The notes below the pieces were generated by a model. The model did no database searches. It was not told the origin of the DNA and saw only the letters and a program-made list of their open reading frames with translations. Position numbers and translations under genes: made by a program. From Kofleriaceae bacterium (GTDB lineage: Bacteria; Myxococcota_A; Polyangia; Haliangiales; Haliangiaceae), in NCBI GenBank assembly GCA_018058095.1, contig JAGPCO010000004.1, positions 62,001 through 126,000 on the forward strand: a stretch of 64,000 nt of DNA. Direction: 5' to 3'. Positions 16,899 to 27,644 of the stretch are shown one piece after another (within the stretch, counting starts at the first letter, position 1; each line of letters begins with the position of its first letter).

Positions 16899-17687
16899 TC
16901 ACGACGACGCGCTGGTGTAGTTGCGGATGGCGGCGCGCCAGGCCAGGTGGGCGATGACGGCGACGGCAGCGGCGCCGCCGGCCGAGGCCAGGCCGGTGGA
17001 GAGGTCGAGCCGGCCGAGCACGGCCATGGCCGGATAGGTGGTCATGACCGCGACCGGGATGACGAAGGTGAAGATGACGCGCCAGGCGCCGCGGAAGACC
17101 TGGACCGGCCAGCGCGCGGTGTCGAAGATGGCGCCGAGCAGGTAGGTCAGGTTGTCGAGCTTGACCACCCAGAACGAGGCGGCGGCGGCCAGGATCCACA
17201 GCCCGTACACCGCCAGCGCGCCGGCCACCAGCAGCGCCAGCCCGGCCAGCAGGTCGAGCGGAGCCGGGGCCTGGCCGCGCTGGACGAAGGCGATCACCGC
17301 GATGGTCAGGCCGCCGAGGAGGTCGACGATCTTCCACGGCTCGAACTTGGCGGTCGAGGCCAGGAACTGGGCGTCGACCGGCTTGAGCAGGACGTAGTCG
17401 AAGCTGCCGGTGCGGATGCGCTCGACGGTGTCGACCAGCGACGGGCTGACCAGGCCCTCGATGAGGGCGCGCAACAGCACGAAGTAGGCGACCACCAGCA
17501 AGGCCGACGGCTGGTCCCAGCCGGCCACGGTGGCGCGGTGGTCGAACAGCACCAGCAGCGGCAGCAGGTTCCAGCCCAGCCAGTACAGCGACATCAGGCC
17601 CTGGACCACGAAGTCGCCGCGGTACTGCATGGCGGTCATGGCGCTGACCCGCAGCTGCACGCCGATGAGCGTCAGGTACCGCCTCAT
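16899..17687 (-). CDS. ABC-2 type transporter permease (second subunit)
   Basis: A 262-residue integral membrane protein with about six transmembrane segments. The central DTVERIRTGSFDYVLLKPVDAQFLAS is the hallmark of DUF990/ABC-2 permeases that pair with a second, related permease. Its ATG overlaps the stop of the preceding permease gene (ATGA). With the ATPase at 18490 it forms a three-gene exporter whose cargo is unknown; related sets export drugs, lipids or polysaccharides. It is the last gene of the operon. Confidence 0.85.
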   Translation of the reverse strand: MRRYLTLIGVQLRVSAMTAMQYRGDFVVQGLMSLYWLGWNLLPLLVLFDHRATVAGWDQPSALLVVAYFVLLRALIEGLVSPSLVDTVERIRTGSFDYVLLKPVDAQFLASTAKFEPWKIVDLLGGLTIAVIAFVQRGQAPAPLDLLAGLALLVAGALAVYGLWILAAAASFWVVKLDNLTYLLGAIFDTARWPVQVFRGAWRVIFTFVIPVAVMTTYPAMAVLGRLDLSTGLASAGGAAAVAVIAHLAWRAAIRNYTSASS

Positions 17688-18489
17688 GAGCCGACCGCCT
17701 CGAAGCGGCGCAGGCCGCGTCGCCACACCAGCAGGGCCAGGCCAAGCGTGGCCGCCGCCCACGCCGCCGAGAAGGCGACCAGCTCGGCCGCGCCGCCGGC
17801 GCCGAGGTCGCGTCGGGTCACGATCTCGACCGGGATCGACAGGGTGGCGCGGAACGGCGACACCGCTGCGACCTCGCCGACCCAGCCCGGCAGGAGCGGC
17901 AACGGCAGCAGGTAGCCCGACAGCACGGCGAACAGGCCGAAGTACAGGTCCATCACGGCGATCGACTTCTCGTGGAAGAAGGCCAGGCTGCCGATGGCGA
18001 TCTGGATGGAGAAGGTGATGAGCCAGGCCAGGACCACGGCCGGCACGATCCACACCAGCTGCAGCGGGTCGGACGCCAGCGCGTCGCGGCCCGAGGTGAC
18101 CAGCAGCAGCACCGCGACCGGCAGCGCGACCATGCCGCGCAGCGGCACCGCCGACACGTGGGTCGCCAGGTAGGTCACGAACGGGTGGATGGGCCGGAGC
18201 AGGCGCATCGCCAGCGCGCCCGACCGGATCTCCATGTTGATCTGCCACGACACCCACGAGCTGGTCAGGTTTCGCACCACCAGCGTGACCAGGTAGTACG
18301 CGACGAAGTCGGCCCGGGCGAAGCCCTGGAACGGCGCCTCGTCGGCGACGCTGGTCCACAGCCCGAGCATGACCAGCGGCAGCGTGGTGGTCAGCATCCA
18401 CACCAGGAACTCGGCGCGGTAGGCCACGGTCTCGGCCACGCCGACCCGGAGCAGGGTCGGCAGCGCGCGCATGGCGTCGCGGCTGGCGC

Positions 18490-18493
<4 letters not shown>
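17684..18493 (-). CDS. ABC-2 type transporter permease (first subunit)
   Basis: A 269-residue membrane protein with about six transmembrane segments. INMEIRSGALAMRLLRPIHPF matches the cytosolic loop of the same permease family as the downstream gene, so the two probably form a heterodimer. The start ATG overlaps the ATPase stop codon (ATGA), indicating coupled translation. The large N-terminal region (RVGVAETVAYRAEFLVWML) is the amphipathic entry helix and first membrane span. Confidence 0.85.
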
Positions 18494-19536
<1,043 letters not shown>

Positions 19537-19557
19537 CGGGGCACCGTACAATGAGCC

Positions 19558-21480
19558 ATGGCCGGCAGCGAGCCCACCGACCGCGATGCAGCGCGTGACC
19601 CCCTGGCGGCGACGGAGCTCGGCCCCGGGCCGTCGCCGGCCCCGGGCCCCGCCGGCGCCAGCCCCAGCCCGGCGCCGGCCCCGACTCCCGAGCTGGCGCC
19701 GACGCTGACCCCCGAGCTGGCGCCGACGGCGGCGACCGACCCCGGGGCGGTGCTGGCGCGGGCGGCCGGGGCCGGCGCCGGCAACAGCGGCGTCAGCGCC
19801 GGCCTGCCCGGCTACCGCGTCGACGGCATCATCGGCCGCGGCGGCATGGGTGAGGTCATGCTGGCGCACGACGCCCACCTGGGCCGGCTGGTCGCGGTCA
19901 AGCGCATGCGCGCGGCGGCGCCGACGGCGGCGGCCACCGCCCGCTTCCTGCGCGAGGCCCGCATCCAGGCCCGGCTCGACCACCCGGCGGTGGTGCCGGT
20001 GTACCAGCTCGGGCACGACCGCGACGGGCTGCCCTTCTTCGCCATGAAGCGGCTGGCTGGCACCACGCTGGCCGAGGTGCTGGCCGGCGGGCGCGCCAGC
20101 CGGCAGCGCCTGCTGCGGGCGCTGGTCGACGTCACCCGCGCGGTCGACTTCGCCCACAGCCGCGGCGTGGTCCACCGCGACCTCAAGCCGGCCAACATCA
20201 TCCTCGGCGACTACGGCGAGGTGTACGTGCTCGACTGGGGCGTGGCCCGCCTGGTCGACCCAGGCGACGGCATCGACGCCGAGGTGGTCCCGGCCCGATC
20301 GGGCGATCTGCACGATGGCGCGACCGGGCACGGCGACGTCATCGGCACCCCGGGCTACATGGCGCCCGAGCAGGTGCGGGGCGAGGAGGTCGGCCCGCCC
20401 GCCGACGTGTATGCGCTCGGCGCCACCCTGTTCGAGCTGCTGACCGGGCAGGCCCTGCATCCGCGCGGCGAGGCCGGCCTGGCGGCGACGCTGCTCGGCG
20501 AGCCGACCAGCGCGGCGGCGCGGGCACCCGCGGCCGACGTGCCGCCCGAGCTCGACGAGCTGTGCGCGGCGGCGGTCCAGACCGAGCCGGCGCTGCGGCC
20601 GTCGGCGCGGCAGGTCGCCGACGCGATCGAGCGCTACCTCGACGGCGATCGCGACGCCGCCATGCGCCGGGCCCAGGCCGAGGCCCACCTGGCGGCGGCG
20701 CGCGCCGCGCTGGCTTGCGCCGACGACGCCGGGCGCGCGCGTGCGATGCAGGAGGCCGGACGGGCGCTGGCGCTCGACCGCGGCCAGACCGCCGCCGCCG
20801 ATCTCATCACCCGGTTGTTGCTCGAGCCACCGGCGCGGGTCCCGGCCGAGGTCGCGACCATCATCGCCCGCGGCGACCGCGCGCTCGGGCAGCGCCAGTC
20901 GCGCTTCGCGATCGTCGGCCTGTTCGCCTACAGCTCGATGGTCCCGTTCCTCCTGTGGGCCGGCCTCCGCAGCGGCTGGTGGCTGGGCGCGGCGTGCCTG
21001 GCCGTGCTGGTGCAGATGGCGGCGAGCTGGGTCGACCTGCGCTGGCCGAGCGCGGCGACCCGGTGGACGGTGGTGGTGCTGAGCGCGTCGTCGCTCATGG
21101 TGCTGTCGCGGCTGCTCGGCCCGTTCGTGATCGCGCCAGCGCTGACGGTGGCGACCTGCGTCTCGCTGCTGTCGTACCCCGCGTTGCTGAACCGGCCGGC
21201 GTCGGTGCTGGCGGTGGTGCTGGCCGGCGCCGGTGCGCCGCTGCTGCTCGAGGCGAGCGGGCTGTGGGCGTCGACCTGGAGCCTGCAGGGCGGCATGCTG
21301 GTGTCACGCTCGGCCATGCTGGAGCTGTCGGGCGCGCCGGCGGTGGTCGCCGTCCTGGTGCTGCACGCCGCGCTGGTCGTCGGCACCGCCCTGTACACCC
21401 GCCAGCTCGCGCTGGCCCGACGCGAGGCGCACGTCCAGCTCGAGCTGCGGGCGTGGCACCTGCGCCAGCTCGTGTCATGA
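19558..21480 (+). CDS. transmembrane serine/threonine protein kinase
   Basis: A 640-residue protein. Residues 1-80 are a Pro/Ala-rich linker with APTPELAPT-type repeats. The Hanks-type kinase domain spans about 83-365: GRGGMGEV glycine loop, catalytic Lys K115 (VAVKRM), HRDLKPAN with D208, and VLDWG in the position of DFG, a replacement common in myxobacterial kinases. GYMAPEQ is the APE segment. A helical region (about 370-440) leads to six hydrophobic spans (about 455-620), an unusual C-terminal multi-pass anchor with no large sensor domain. It may sense membrane state. It is divergent from the ABC exporter genes. Confidence 0.88.
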   Translation: MAGSEPTDRDAARDPLAATELGPGPSPAPGPAGASPSPAPAPTPELAPTLTPELAPTAATDPGAVLARAAGAGAGNSGVSAGLPGYRVDGIIGRGGMGEVMLAHDAHLGRLVAVKRMRAAAPTAAATARFLREARIQARLDHPAVVPVYQLGHDRDGLPFFAMKRLAGTTLAEVLAGGRASRQRLLRALVDVTRAVDFAHSRGVVHRDLKPANIILGDYGEVYVLDWGVARLVDPGDGIDAEVVPARSGDLHDGATGHGDVIGTPGYMAPEQVRGEEVGPPADVYALGATLFELLTGQALHPRGEAGLAATLLGEPTSAAARAPAADVPPELDELCAAAVQTEPALRPSARQVADAIERYLDGDRDAAMRRAQAEAHLAAARAALACADDAGRARAMQEAGRALALDRGQTAAADLITRLLLEPPARVPAEVATIIARGDRALGQRQSRFAIVGLFAYSSMVPFLLWAGLRSGWWLGAACLAVLVQMAASWVDLRWPSAATRWTVVVLSASSLMVLSRLLGPFVIAPALTVATCVSLLSYPALLNRPASVLAVVLAGAGAPLLLEASGLWASTWSLQGGMLVSRSAMLELSGAPAVVAVLVLHAALVVGTALYTRQLALARREAHVQLELRAWHLRQLVS

Positions 21481-21493
21481 CCGACGCATCCTG

Positions 21494-21554
21494 CCCCACC
21501 CCCTCCGTGCTCCTTCGCACGGGTCTCGACCACGCGGTCGGAGCACGGGTGGGG
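21494..21554. terminator. large inverted repeat between kinase and cstA genes
   Basis: Outer arms CCCCACCC (21494-21501) and GGGTGGGG (21547-21554) and inner arms CCGTGCTCC (21505-21513) and GGAGCACGG (21540-21548) can form one long interrupted hairpin. It falls in the short gap after the kinase stop. It lacks a T-tract, so it may be a factor-assisted terminator or a barrier that separates the two transcripts. Confidence 0.4.
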
Positions 21555-21565
21555 TAGCGTCGGCC

Positions 21566-23236
21566 ATGGCCCTGCCGCTGCTCGCCCTCGCCGTCATGAC
21601 CGTGCTGGTCCTCGGCTACCGGTTCTACGGCCGGTACATCGCCCGCCAGTACGCGCTCGACGGCGACGCCACCACGCCGGCCCACCAGCACGCCGACGGG
21701 GTCGACTTCGTGCCGACCCGGCCGTTCTACCTGTTCGGCCAGCACTTCAGCGCCATCGCCGCGGCCGGGCCCATCGTCGGCCCGATCCTGGCCTGTCAGG
21801 CGTTCGGCTGGGGCCCGGCCATCCTGTGGATCACCCTGGGCGTGGTGTTCATCGGCGCCGTCCACGACGTGTCGACGCTGGTCGCCTCGGTCCGGCACGA
21901 CGCCCGCTCGATCGCCGAGGTGGTGAAGGTCCAGCTCGGCCGCCGGGCCTGGCTGGCGGTGCTGCTGTTCATCTACCTGGCGCTGGTCTACGTCATCGTC
22001 GCCTTCGTCGACCTCACCGCCGGCACCTTCGTCAGCGGCGACGCCGACACCGGCAAGCTCAACCCGGGCGGCGCGGTCGCGCTGTCGAGCCTGATGTACC
22101 TCGGCCTGGCCCTGGTCATGGGCCTGGTCGATCGGTTCCTGCACCCGCCGCTGTGGCTGCAGACGGTGATCTTCGTGCCGGCCACGTTCGCGCTGGTGTG
22201 GCTCGGCACCGAGCACTCCCACGTGCTGACCCTCGGCTGGTCGACCTGGGTCATGCTGATCATGGCCTACTGCTTCGTCGCCTCGCTGACGCCGATGTGG
22301 CTGCTGCTGCAGCCGCGCGGTTACCTCGGCGGGTTCGTCCTGTACGCCGCGCTGCTGGTCGGCACCCTCGGCATCTTCCTCGGCGGCTTCGACATCCAGC
22401 AGCCGGCGTTCAAGGGCTTCGACGTCGGCGGCGACACCGGCCTGCTGTTCCCGTTCCTGTTCGTGACCATCGCCTGCGGCGCCTGCTCGGGCTTCCACGG
22501 CCTGGTGTGCTCCGGCACGACGTCGAAGCAGATCGACCGCGAGACCCACTGTCACCCCATCGGCTACGGCGCCATGCTGCTCGAGGCGTTCGTCGCCCTG
22601 ATCGCGCTGGCGACGGTGATGATCGTGGCGCCGGCCGCCAGCTCCGGCCAGCAGCCGGGCGCGCTGTACGCGCGTGGCATGGGCGCGTTCCTGCACGAGC
22701 TGTTCGGCATGAACCTGATGGTGGCCGCCACCTTCGGGGCCATGGCCCTGTCGACCTTCGTGTTCGACACCCTCGACTCGGCGACCCGGCTGGGCCGGTA
22801 CATCCTGCAGGAGCTGGTCGGGGCCACCTCGCGCACCAGCGCCCTCATGGCCACCGCCGTGACCTGCCTGGTGCCGCTCGGCTTCCTGCTGGCGGCCGAC
22901 CGCGGCAGCTTCCGCCTGTTCTGGAACCTGTTCGGCACCTCGAACCAGCTGCTGGCCGGGCTGTCGCTGCTGGCCATCTCGATCTGGCTGCGGCGGCAGG
23001 GCAAGCGGGCCTGGTTCGCGCTCATCCCGATGGCGCTGGTGATGAGCGTGACCGTGGTGTCGCTGCTGCTGCAGGTACGCCTGCTCGGGCGCGCCGCGGT
23101 CGGCAGCGCGCCGTGGATCAACGGCCTGGTCTCGCTCGTCTTGCTCGGCCTGGCCAGCACGATGGTGGTGATCGCCGCCAAGTCGATGCGCGGTCAGGCC
23201 ACGACCACCTTGCCCATGGCTTCGAGCTCGAGCTGA
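21566..23236 (+). CDS. cstA: carbon starvation protein CstA (peptide/pyruvate transporter family)
   Basis: A 556-residue membrane protein with about 14-16 hydrophobic segments. The family signature is intact: FGQHFSAIAAAGPIVGPILACQAFGWGPAILWI near the N-terminus and GACSGFHGLVCSGTTSKQIDRE in the middle. CstA proteins import peptides or pyruvate under carbon limitation. The start is ATG 21566 with no strong ribosome site (GGGTAGCGT before it). The last 43 bases overlap, tail to tail, the end of the AAA+ ATPase gene on the other strand. Confidence 0.9.
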   Translation: MALPLLALAVMTVLVLGYRFYGRYIARQYALDGDATTPAHQHADGVDFVPTRPFYLFGQHFSAIAAAGPIVGPILACQAFGWGPAILWITLGVVFIGAVHDVSTLVASVRHDARSIAEVVKVQLGRRAWLAVLLFIYLALVYVIVAFVDLTAGTFVSGDADTGKLNPGGAVALSSLMYLGLALVMGLVDRFLHPPLWLQTVIFVPATFALVWLGTEHSHVLTLGWSTWVMLIMAYCFVASLTPMWLLLQPRGYLGGFVLYAALLVGTLGIFLGGFDIQQPAFKGFDVGGDTGLLFPFLFVTIACGACSGFHGLVCSGTTSKQIDRETHCHPIGYGAMLLEAFVALIALATVMIVAPAASSGQQPGALYARGMGAFLHELFGMNLMVAATFGAMALSTFVFDTLDSATRLGRYILQELVGATSRTSALMATAVTCLVPLGFLLAADRGSFRLFWNLFGTSNQLLAGLSLLAISIWLRRQGKRAWFALIPMALVMSVTVVSLLLQVRLLGRAAVGSAPWINGLVSLVLLGLASTMVVIAAKSMRGQATTTLPMASSSS

Positions 23237-25131
23237 CCGGCGCGAGTCAGGTGCGCCGCGGTGATGGGCGAGCCCTCGTCGGCTGCCAGATACGCGGCGC
23301 GCAGCACCGCGTTCTTGATGTAGCCGCCGCTCATCGGGAAGGCTCGGGCCAGCGCGGCGAAGTTGATCGGGCCGGTCACCGCCGCGCGCGCCGGCAACAG
23401 CGCCTCCCACAGCTGCGCGCGCTGGGCCTGCTCGGGCGCCGGGAGGCGGATGTGGAGCGCCAGGCGACGGCGGAACGCCTCGTCGATGGCTTGCTCGTGG
23501 TTGGTGGTGAGGATACACACGCCGGTGAAGCGCTCGAGGCGCTGCAGCAAGTAGTTGGTCTCGAGGTTGGCGTAGCGGTCGTTGCTCGACTTGACCTCGG
23601 TGCGCTTGCCGAAGAGGGAGTCGGCTTCGTCGAACAGCAGGATGGCGTGGCCGGCTTCGGCAGCGTCGAACACCGCGGCCAGGTGCTTCTCGGTCTCGCC
23701 GATGTACTTCGAGACCACCTTGGACAGGTCGACCTGGTAGAGGTCGAGCCCCAGCTCGCGCGCCAACAAGCCGGCCACCATGGTCTTGCCGGTGCCGGGC
23801 GGTCCCGACAACAGCGCGGCCACGCCACATCCCTTGCCGACCTTGGCGCCGAAGCCCCAGTCGTCGAGCACCAGGCGACGCTGGCGAACACGCGCCGCCA
23901 GCTCGACCAGCTGCTCGTACTGCTCGCTTGGCGCGACGAAGTCATTCCAGGTCTGCTTCGTCTCGACCCGGTTCGCCACCGCGCCCAGGGCCGGCTCGAA
24001 GGTGGCGCGCACCGCGCGCTGAACGGCGTCGATCGAGACCGGGCCGTCGCTGCTCGCGCACGCGGCGTCAGCCACCGCCGCGATCTGCGGCGCGCTCAGC
24101 GTGAAGCGCTCGCTCGCCCCGGTCACCACGGTTGCATCGGCGCGCACGCCGAGTGAGGCGCTCCAGCACGCGGCGGCGTCGGCGCCTGCCGGGCGGACGA
24201 TCTCGAGGACCGAGGTGGTTCGGCCTCGGAACGCGACCTGGCTCAGCGGCTTCGCCGAGGTGGTGGTGATGAACACCGGCCCGTCGACCAGCGGGATTAG
24301 CTCGCGCTCGATGGCGGCGCGCAGGCCGTCACGCTCGTCTCGCGCCGCGTCGTCGGGGTCCAGCGCCAGCAGCACGGGATGGCTGCGGCTCAGGCGGGCC
24401 TCGCGCGCCAGGACACACAGGGCCACGCGAACCGCCGCGCCGCCGGCGCCGTTCAGGTCATTCAGGTCGAGCGCGAGCAGCGGCGCGCCCGTGCCCGCCA
24501 GCGCGGCCGCGAGCGCGCTCAGGTCCGCTCCCACGCCGGGCAGGACCGTCACCGTCCGCGCCGCCATCGCCGCGAGCGCGCGCGGATCGGGGACGCCCGT
24601 GGCAGCCGCGCAGGTGGCGCGTAGCGGGGTCGTGCCGGCGTCGAGGCCCTCGTCACCCAGGGTCAACGTCAGGGCGCGGTCGGTCACGCGCAGCACGCGC
24701 CGCGAAGGCGCCTGATCGAGGTGGGTAGGCGGGATGGTGAGCAGCCCGTAGCGGAGCAGCGGCGCCTCCGGGGCGAGCGCGCGCACCGCGCGGGCCGGGT
24801 CGTGGGCGAACACGATCTGGCGGAGGTGCTGCGCGGTCAGCTCGGTCGGCGCGGTGGGCGGGAGGTGAGTCGCCAGCGAGGGCTCGAGCTCCAGGGTCGC
24901 CAGCAGCCACATCACCTCGACCTCCTCGGGAGTCATGCCGAGCAGGCCACCCATCGTCACGCTCAGGGGCGCGGTGGCGGCGCTTGCCTCGACACGGGCG
25001 GCGATGCGCTCCCTCGCGGCGTCGACCGCCCCCTGCGCACCACCCGCGAAGGCGGCCAGCAGCTGCGCCGTCGCCAGGTCGATCCGGTCGAGGCGATACG
25101 CGGCGGCGGTCCGGTAGGAGGAGATGGTCAT
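23194..25131 (-). CDS. AAA+ ATPase with large N-terminal region
   Basis: A 645-residue protein. The first ~410 residues are mostly helical; within them, about 190-330, is a degenerate nucleotide-binding-like fold without a Walker A. The C-terminal AAA+ domain is complete: GPPGTGKT with K449, ILLFDEAD (D501, E502), sensor-1 TTN (N544) and RRR arginine finger (about 554-556). [10 protein letters not shown] and the two-part layout recall the AAA+ remodellers encoded with contractile injection systems and with proteasome-like systems, but no structural genes of such systems are nearby. ATG 25131 (MTISSYR) is preferred over an upstream start because the leader before it matches that of the gene at 27579. 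Confidence 0.75.
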   Translation of the reverse strand: MTISSYRTAAAYRLDRIDLATAQLLAAFAGGAQGAVDAARERIAARVEASAATAPLSVTMGGLLGMTPEEVEVMWLLATLELEPSLATHLPPTAPTELTAQHLRQIVFAHDPARAVRALAPEAPLLRYGLLTIPPTHLDQAPSRRVLRVTDRALTLTLGDEGLDAGTTPLRATCAAATGVPDPRALAAMAARTVTVLPGVGADLSALAAALAGTGAPLLALDLNDLNGAGGAAVRVALCVLAREARLSRSHPVLLALDPDDAARDERDGLRAAIERELIPLVDGPVFITTTSAKPLSQVAFRGRTTSVLEIVRPAGADAAACWSASLGVRADATVVTGASERFTLSAPQIAAVADAACASSDGPVSIDAVQRAVRATFEPALGAVANRVETKQTWNDFVAPSEQYEQLVELAARVRQRRLVLDDWGFGAKVGKGCGVAALLSGPPGTGKTMVAGLLARELGLDLYQVDLSKVVSKYIGETEKHLAAVFDAAEAGHAILLFDEADSLFGKRTEVKSSNDRYANLETNYLLQRLERFTGVCILTTNHEQAIDEAFRRRLALHIRLPAPEQAQRAQLWEALLPARAAVTGPINFAALARAFPMSGGYIKNAVLRAAYLAADEGSPITAAHLTRAGQLELEAMGKVVVA

Positions 25132-25139
25132 GGCGCCGG

Positions 25140-25166
25140 TTTCGACCGGCGCGCGCCCGGGTTGCG
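25140..25166 (-). promoter_or_regulatory. ECF-sigma-type promoter-like leader of the AAA+ ATPase gene
   Basis: On the minus strand CGCAACC (25160-25166), a 15-base spacer and CGAAA (25140-25144) end 8 bases before ATG. The same boxes, spacer length and distance to ATG occur before the gene at 27579, while the spacers themselves differ. This conservation pattern, and the AAC box at -35, suit an ECF sigma factor. The mRNA would have almost no leader; no ribosome site is seen. Confidence 0.5.
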
Positions 25167-25206
25167 CCGCCGCCACGGCTGGCGACTCCGGTGCAATCTC
25201 GCGCCC

Positions 25207-25767
25207 TTAGCGGAGCCTTCCTGGGTAGCCGAACTCATCCTTCCTGCGGCTCGCGCGTTGCTCGAGGTAGGTCTCGTGCGGGGCGAACAGCTCCGGCCAC
25301 TCGACGGCGTCACGCGCCGTGCACTCCGCCTGATAACGCAGCAACGACCTGGCGTCGGCCCACGCAACTGGCGGGCTCAGCGGCGTCCACGGCTGCTTGG
25401 ACTTGATGAGGTCGTCCCAGTGCTCTTGCAGGCGTCCGGTCTCGGCGAAGATCGTGACCCGGTCACCGAAGCGCACCAGGTTTGCGAGCTGCTCCAGCGT
25501 CGACACCACGTCGGCGTTGCCGGGATAGCAGAGCTGGGCGACCGCCTTTGCGACGAGGACTTCCTGCATCGCATGGCCGCGCGCAGGGGTCGAGCACGTG
25601 ATCGGGTAGGTGATCCACAGGGGGTCGACCAGGGCCTGGTCACAAGCGTCGCTGAACCAGCGCTCGGAGGCCTCGACCGCCTCGGCCTCGGTCCGGTCGC
25701 GCGTGCAGGCCGGCGCCATCGCCAGGACGAACGCCATGATGGCGAGGTGGGTGAGGCAGGTCCTCAT
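25207..25767 (-). CDS. hypothetical lipoprotein of the AAA+ ATPase cluster
   Basis: A 186-residue protein with a lipoprotein signal (MRTCLTHLAIMAFVLAMAPAC). The mature part has paired cysteines (..SDACDQAL.., ..YPITCST.., ..AQLCYPG.., ..QAECTAR..) and is otherwise helical. I recognise no family. Its ATG overlaps the stop of the preceding membrane-anchored gene (ATGA), so the two are coupled. Base composition is less GC-rich than the flanking genes, like the rest of this cluster. Confidence 0.6.
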   Translation of the reverse strand: MRTCLTHLAIMAFVLAMAPACTRDRTEAEAVEASERWFSDACDQALVDPLWITYPITCSTPARGHAMQEVLVAKAVAQLCYPGNADVVSTLEQLANLVRFGDRVTIFAETGRLQEHWDDLIKSKQPWTPLSPPVAWADARSLLRYQAECTARDAVEWPELFAPHETYLEQRASRRKDEFGYPGRLR

Positions 25768-26279
25768 TGCGGCACCCAGGTGCGAGCAGAAGGCTCGAGG
25801 CTCCCATCCTCGGAGCGAAGACCCAGCTTGGGGTGGTAGAGGCTCCAGCAGAGGCTGGAGCTGTGATGCCTCGCGCGATCCCACGGAGGTGGGCGGAACT
25901 CGAATGTCCTGGCGCCGCTCAGGTAGGCGCGTCTCCACGCCTCGCGATACCTGCGCCACACCTCGGGGTATCCGCTGTCGAGGATATGGACGCTGTCGCT
26001 GCTTGGCGTCACGCCACACGTGTGCATCAGCGAAGGGATCCCGATGTCCCAGGCGCGATTGCGCTCGCACACCGGGCGGCGAAGCTCGCCCTCGACGTAC
26101 GGCGACACCTCATCGAGGATGGCGAGACACGCCTGCCTCCGCGCGAGGTGGACGCTGCGTCGAGCGGCAGAGACCTCGACGGGGCGGCGGCTCCACAGGA
26201 CGCAGGCTGCGATCACGACGACGACCACCGCCAGCCGAGTGGCGCGGCGGGCTCGGGGCGACCAGCTAGTTGGCAGCAT
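25764..26279 (-). CDS. hypothetical membrane-anchored protein of the AAA+ ATPase cluster
   Basis: A 171-residue protein with a basic N-terminus and one transmembrane segment (LAVVVVVIAACVLW, about residues 16-29), then a periplasmic part of about 140 residues with four or five cysteines (QACLAI, RRPVCERN, HTCGVT, SSLCWSL). No known domain. It overlaps the coiled-coil gene upstream by 14 bases and the lipoprotein gene downstream by 4, so all three are one tightly packed transcript. Confidence 0.6.
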   Translation of the reverse strand: MLPTSWSPRARRATRLAVVVVVIAACVLWSRRPVEVSAARRSVHLARRQACLAILDEVSPYVEGELRRPVCERNRAWDIGIPSLMHTCGVTPSSDSVHILDSGYPEVWRRYREAWRRAYLSGARTFEFRPPPWDRARHHSSSLCWSLYHPKLGLRSEDGSLEPSARTWVPQ

Positions 26280-27579
26280 GAGGCACCTCGGGGGTGATCA
26301 GGGCCAGGAGCGGGACGTCCTCGAGCGAGGACGCGTCCACGGTCGGTACGTCGCCGTGGACCTTCGCGTGTTTGGCCAGCGCGGCCTGCTCGAAGTCCCC
26401 GTCGACCCAGCCGTCGAAGCGGGGGCGCCCGGCGTGAGGCTGTTGGCTGGTTCCGAGGAAGGAGCTGGCAGCCGCCTTGTGTTGCTTGACCCGGGCCAGG
26501 CGCCGGAAGCCGCGGTCGGTCGTCACCCACGCGACCTTGACCTCGAAGCCGGTGTCGCTGGGAGCAACGGCCTGCACCGACGACACGTTGTGGCGATAGC
26601 TGGCGATCCACGCGGTGAGCTCCTGCTGCCAGTACGCCTCCTTCGTCAACCGCTCGAGGCGCAGCGATAGCTGGAGGAGCTGGTGATCGTCGAAGTTCGG
26701 CACGCGGAGCGCTGCTTGCGCTTGCCAGGACTCGACCCTCGTGCGCACGCTGGTGAGGACTCCATGTTCCTCGGCGACGGAGGTCTCGGCCCCGTAAGCG
26801 ACACCGGCCTTCATCAATGGACCGACGAGCGGGATGTCACCGATCAGGTCGAGCACGAACGTGCCCAGCGCGGTCTGATCGAGGCGATCCCGGGTCATCA
26901 CCGCCGCAAGCGCGTTCTTGAGTGCGGGGAACACCTTGCTCAAGCCGAGCTTGCACTCTCCGACGAGCTGGATCCGACCATCGTTGGGCTCGAAGCAGAC
27001 TTGGCCAGGCTTGGGCACCTGACAGCCGATCAGGTGCTGCTCCCGCGCCGAAGGCTCAGCGTCGTCAGACGAGGCCCTGGGGTTCTGCGCCGCCAGGTCC
27101 TCGAGGTCGGCGCCGCCGCCCTCCAGGACGCCGGGGCTCGACGGGGCCGGCGCGGCCAGGATCCGTGCGTGCAGGATCTGGCCCGACTCCAGGGCTCGCC
27201 GCGCCTCCTCGATCGCCTGCGCTCGCTGCGAGGCCTGCTCGGGGCTGGCCGGCAGCGCCTGGACCTGCGCCAGGGCGCGCTCCAGGCTGGCCTGGGCGTG
27301 CCGGAAGTCCCGCATCACCTCGAACGTGTTCCGCTTGAGGGCCTCTCCGTTGGCCAGCATGACGGGTTGACCCGGGTCGGCCAGGCCGGCCGCGACCCGA
27401 GCGGTGCCGGTCGCGAGTTCAGACTGCGAGTCCGCGAAGCTGGTGGTCGCCTGGGCGAGCGCCGCGATCGCCTCGCGCTCGTGGGTCGCCGTCAGGGCGG
27501 CGGACTCCTTTTGCTTCGCGACTTCCTGTCGCGCCGCGGCCGCCTGGTCGTGCACAGCTTGGGTGATGCCGAATGTCAT
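26266..27579 (-). CDS. hypothetical coiled-coil protein, first gene of the AAA+ ATPase cluster
   Basis: A 437-residue protein without signal peptide. The first ~150 residues are Ala/Gln/Glu-rich and predicted to form long helices or coiled coil. Residues about 225-265 contain LGTFVLDLIGDIPLVGPLMKAGVAYG, a hydrophobic, glycine-containing hairpin like those of membrane-inserting proteins. The C-terminal part is mixed and ends in an acidic stretch (DASSLEDVPLLALITPE). No enzyme motif is evident. ATG 27579 has no ribosome site but sits 8 bases after the promoter-like CGAAA box. A substrate or client of the AAA+ ATPase is a fair guess; toxin-like membrane insertion is another. Confidence 0.6.
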   Translation of the reverse strand: MTFGITQAVHDQAAAARQEVAKQKESAALTATHEREAIAALAQATTSFADSQSELATGTARVAAGLADPGQPVMLANGEALKRNTFEVMRDFRHAQASLERALAQVQALPASPEQASQRAQAIEEARRALESGQILHARILAAPAPSSPGVLEGGGADLEDLAAQNPRASSDDAEPSAREQHLIGCQVPKPGQVCFEPNDGRIQLVGECKLGLSKVFPALKNALAAVMTRDRLDQTALGTFVLDLIGDIPLVGPLMKAGVAYGAETSVAEEHGVLTSVRTRVESWQAQAALRVPNFDDHQLLQLSLRLERLTKEAYWQQELTAWIASYRHNVSSVQAVAPSDTGFEVKVAWVTTDRGFRRLARVKQHKAAASSFLGTSQQPHAGRPRFDGWVDGDFEQAALAKHAKVHGDVPTVDASSLEDVPLLALITPEVPHAAN

Positions 27580-27587
27580 GCCCCCGC

Positions 27588-27614
27588 TTTCGGCCCGGCA
27601 CGACGCGGGTTGCG
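27588..27614 (-). promoter_or_regulatory. ECF-sigma-type promoter-like leader of the coiled-coil gene
   Basis: Minus strand CGCAACC (27608-27614), 15-base spacer, CGAAA (27588-27592), then 8 bases to ATG. The 40 bases ending at ATGAC match the 25131 leader at 28 positions, with matches concentrated in the two boxes. GGTTGCG also recurs inverted at 27621-27627 (CGCAACC on the plus strand), making a palindrome GGTTGCG-N6-CGCAACC that could be a repressor site. Confidence 0.5.
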
Positions 27615-27644
27615 TGGAATCGCAACCTGCTGATTTGACGGAGA

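Noticed and set aside
21095-23830. 911-residue minus-strand ORF over the cstA gene
   Set aside because: It lacks any recognisable domain and mirrors cstA, which has full family motifs; shadow frame.
23194-27579. The AAA+ ATPase as part of a contractile injection system
   Set aside because: No sheath, tube, baseplate or spike gene lies nearby, so the resemblance of the ATPase alone is not enough.
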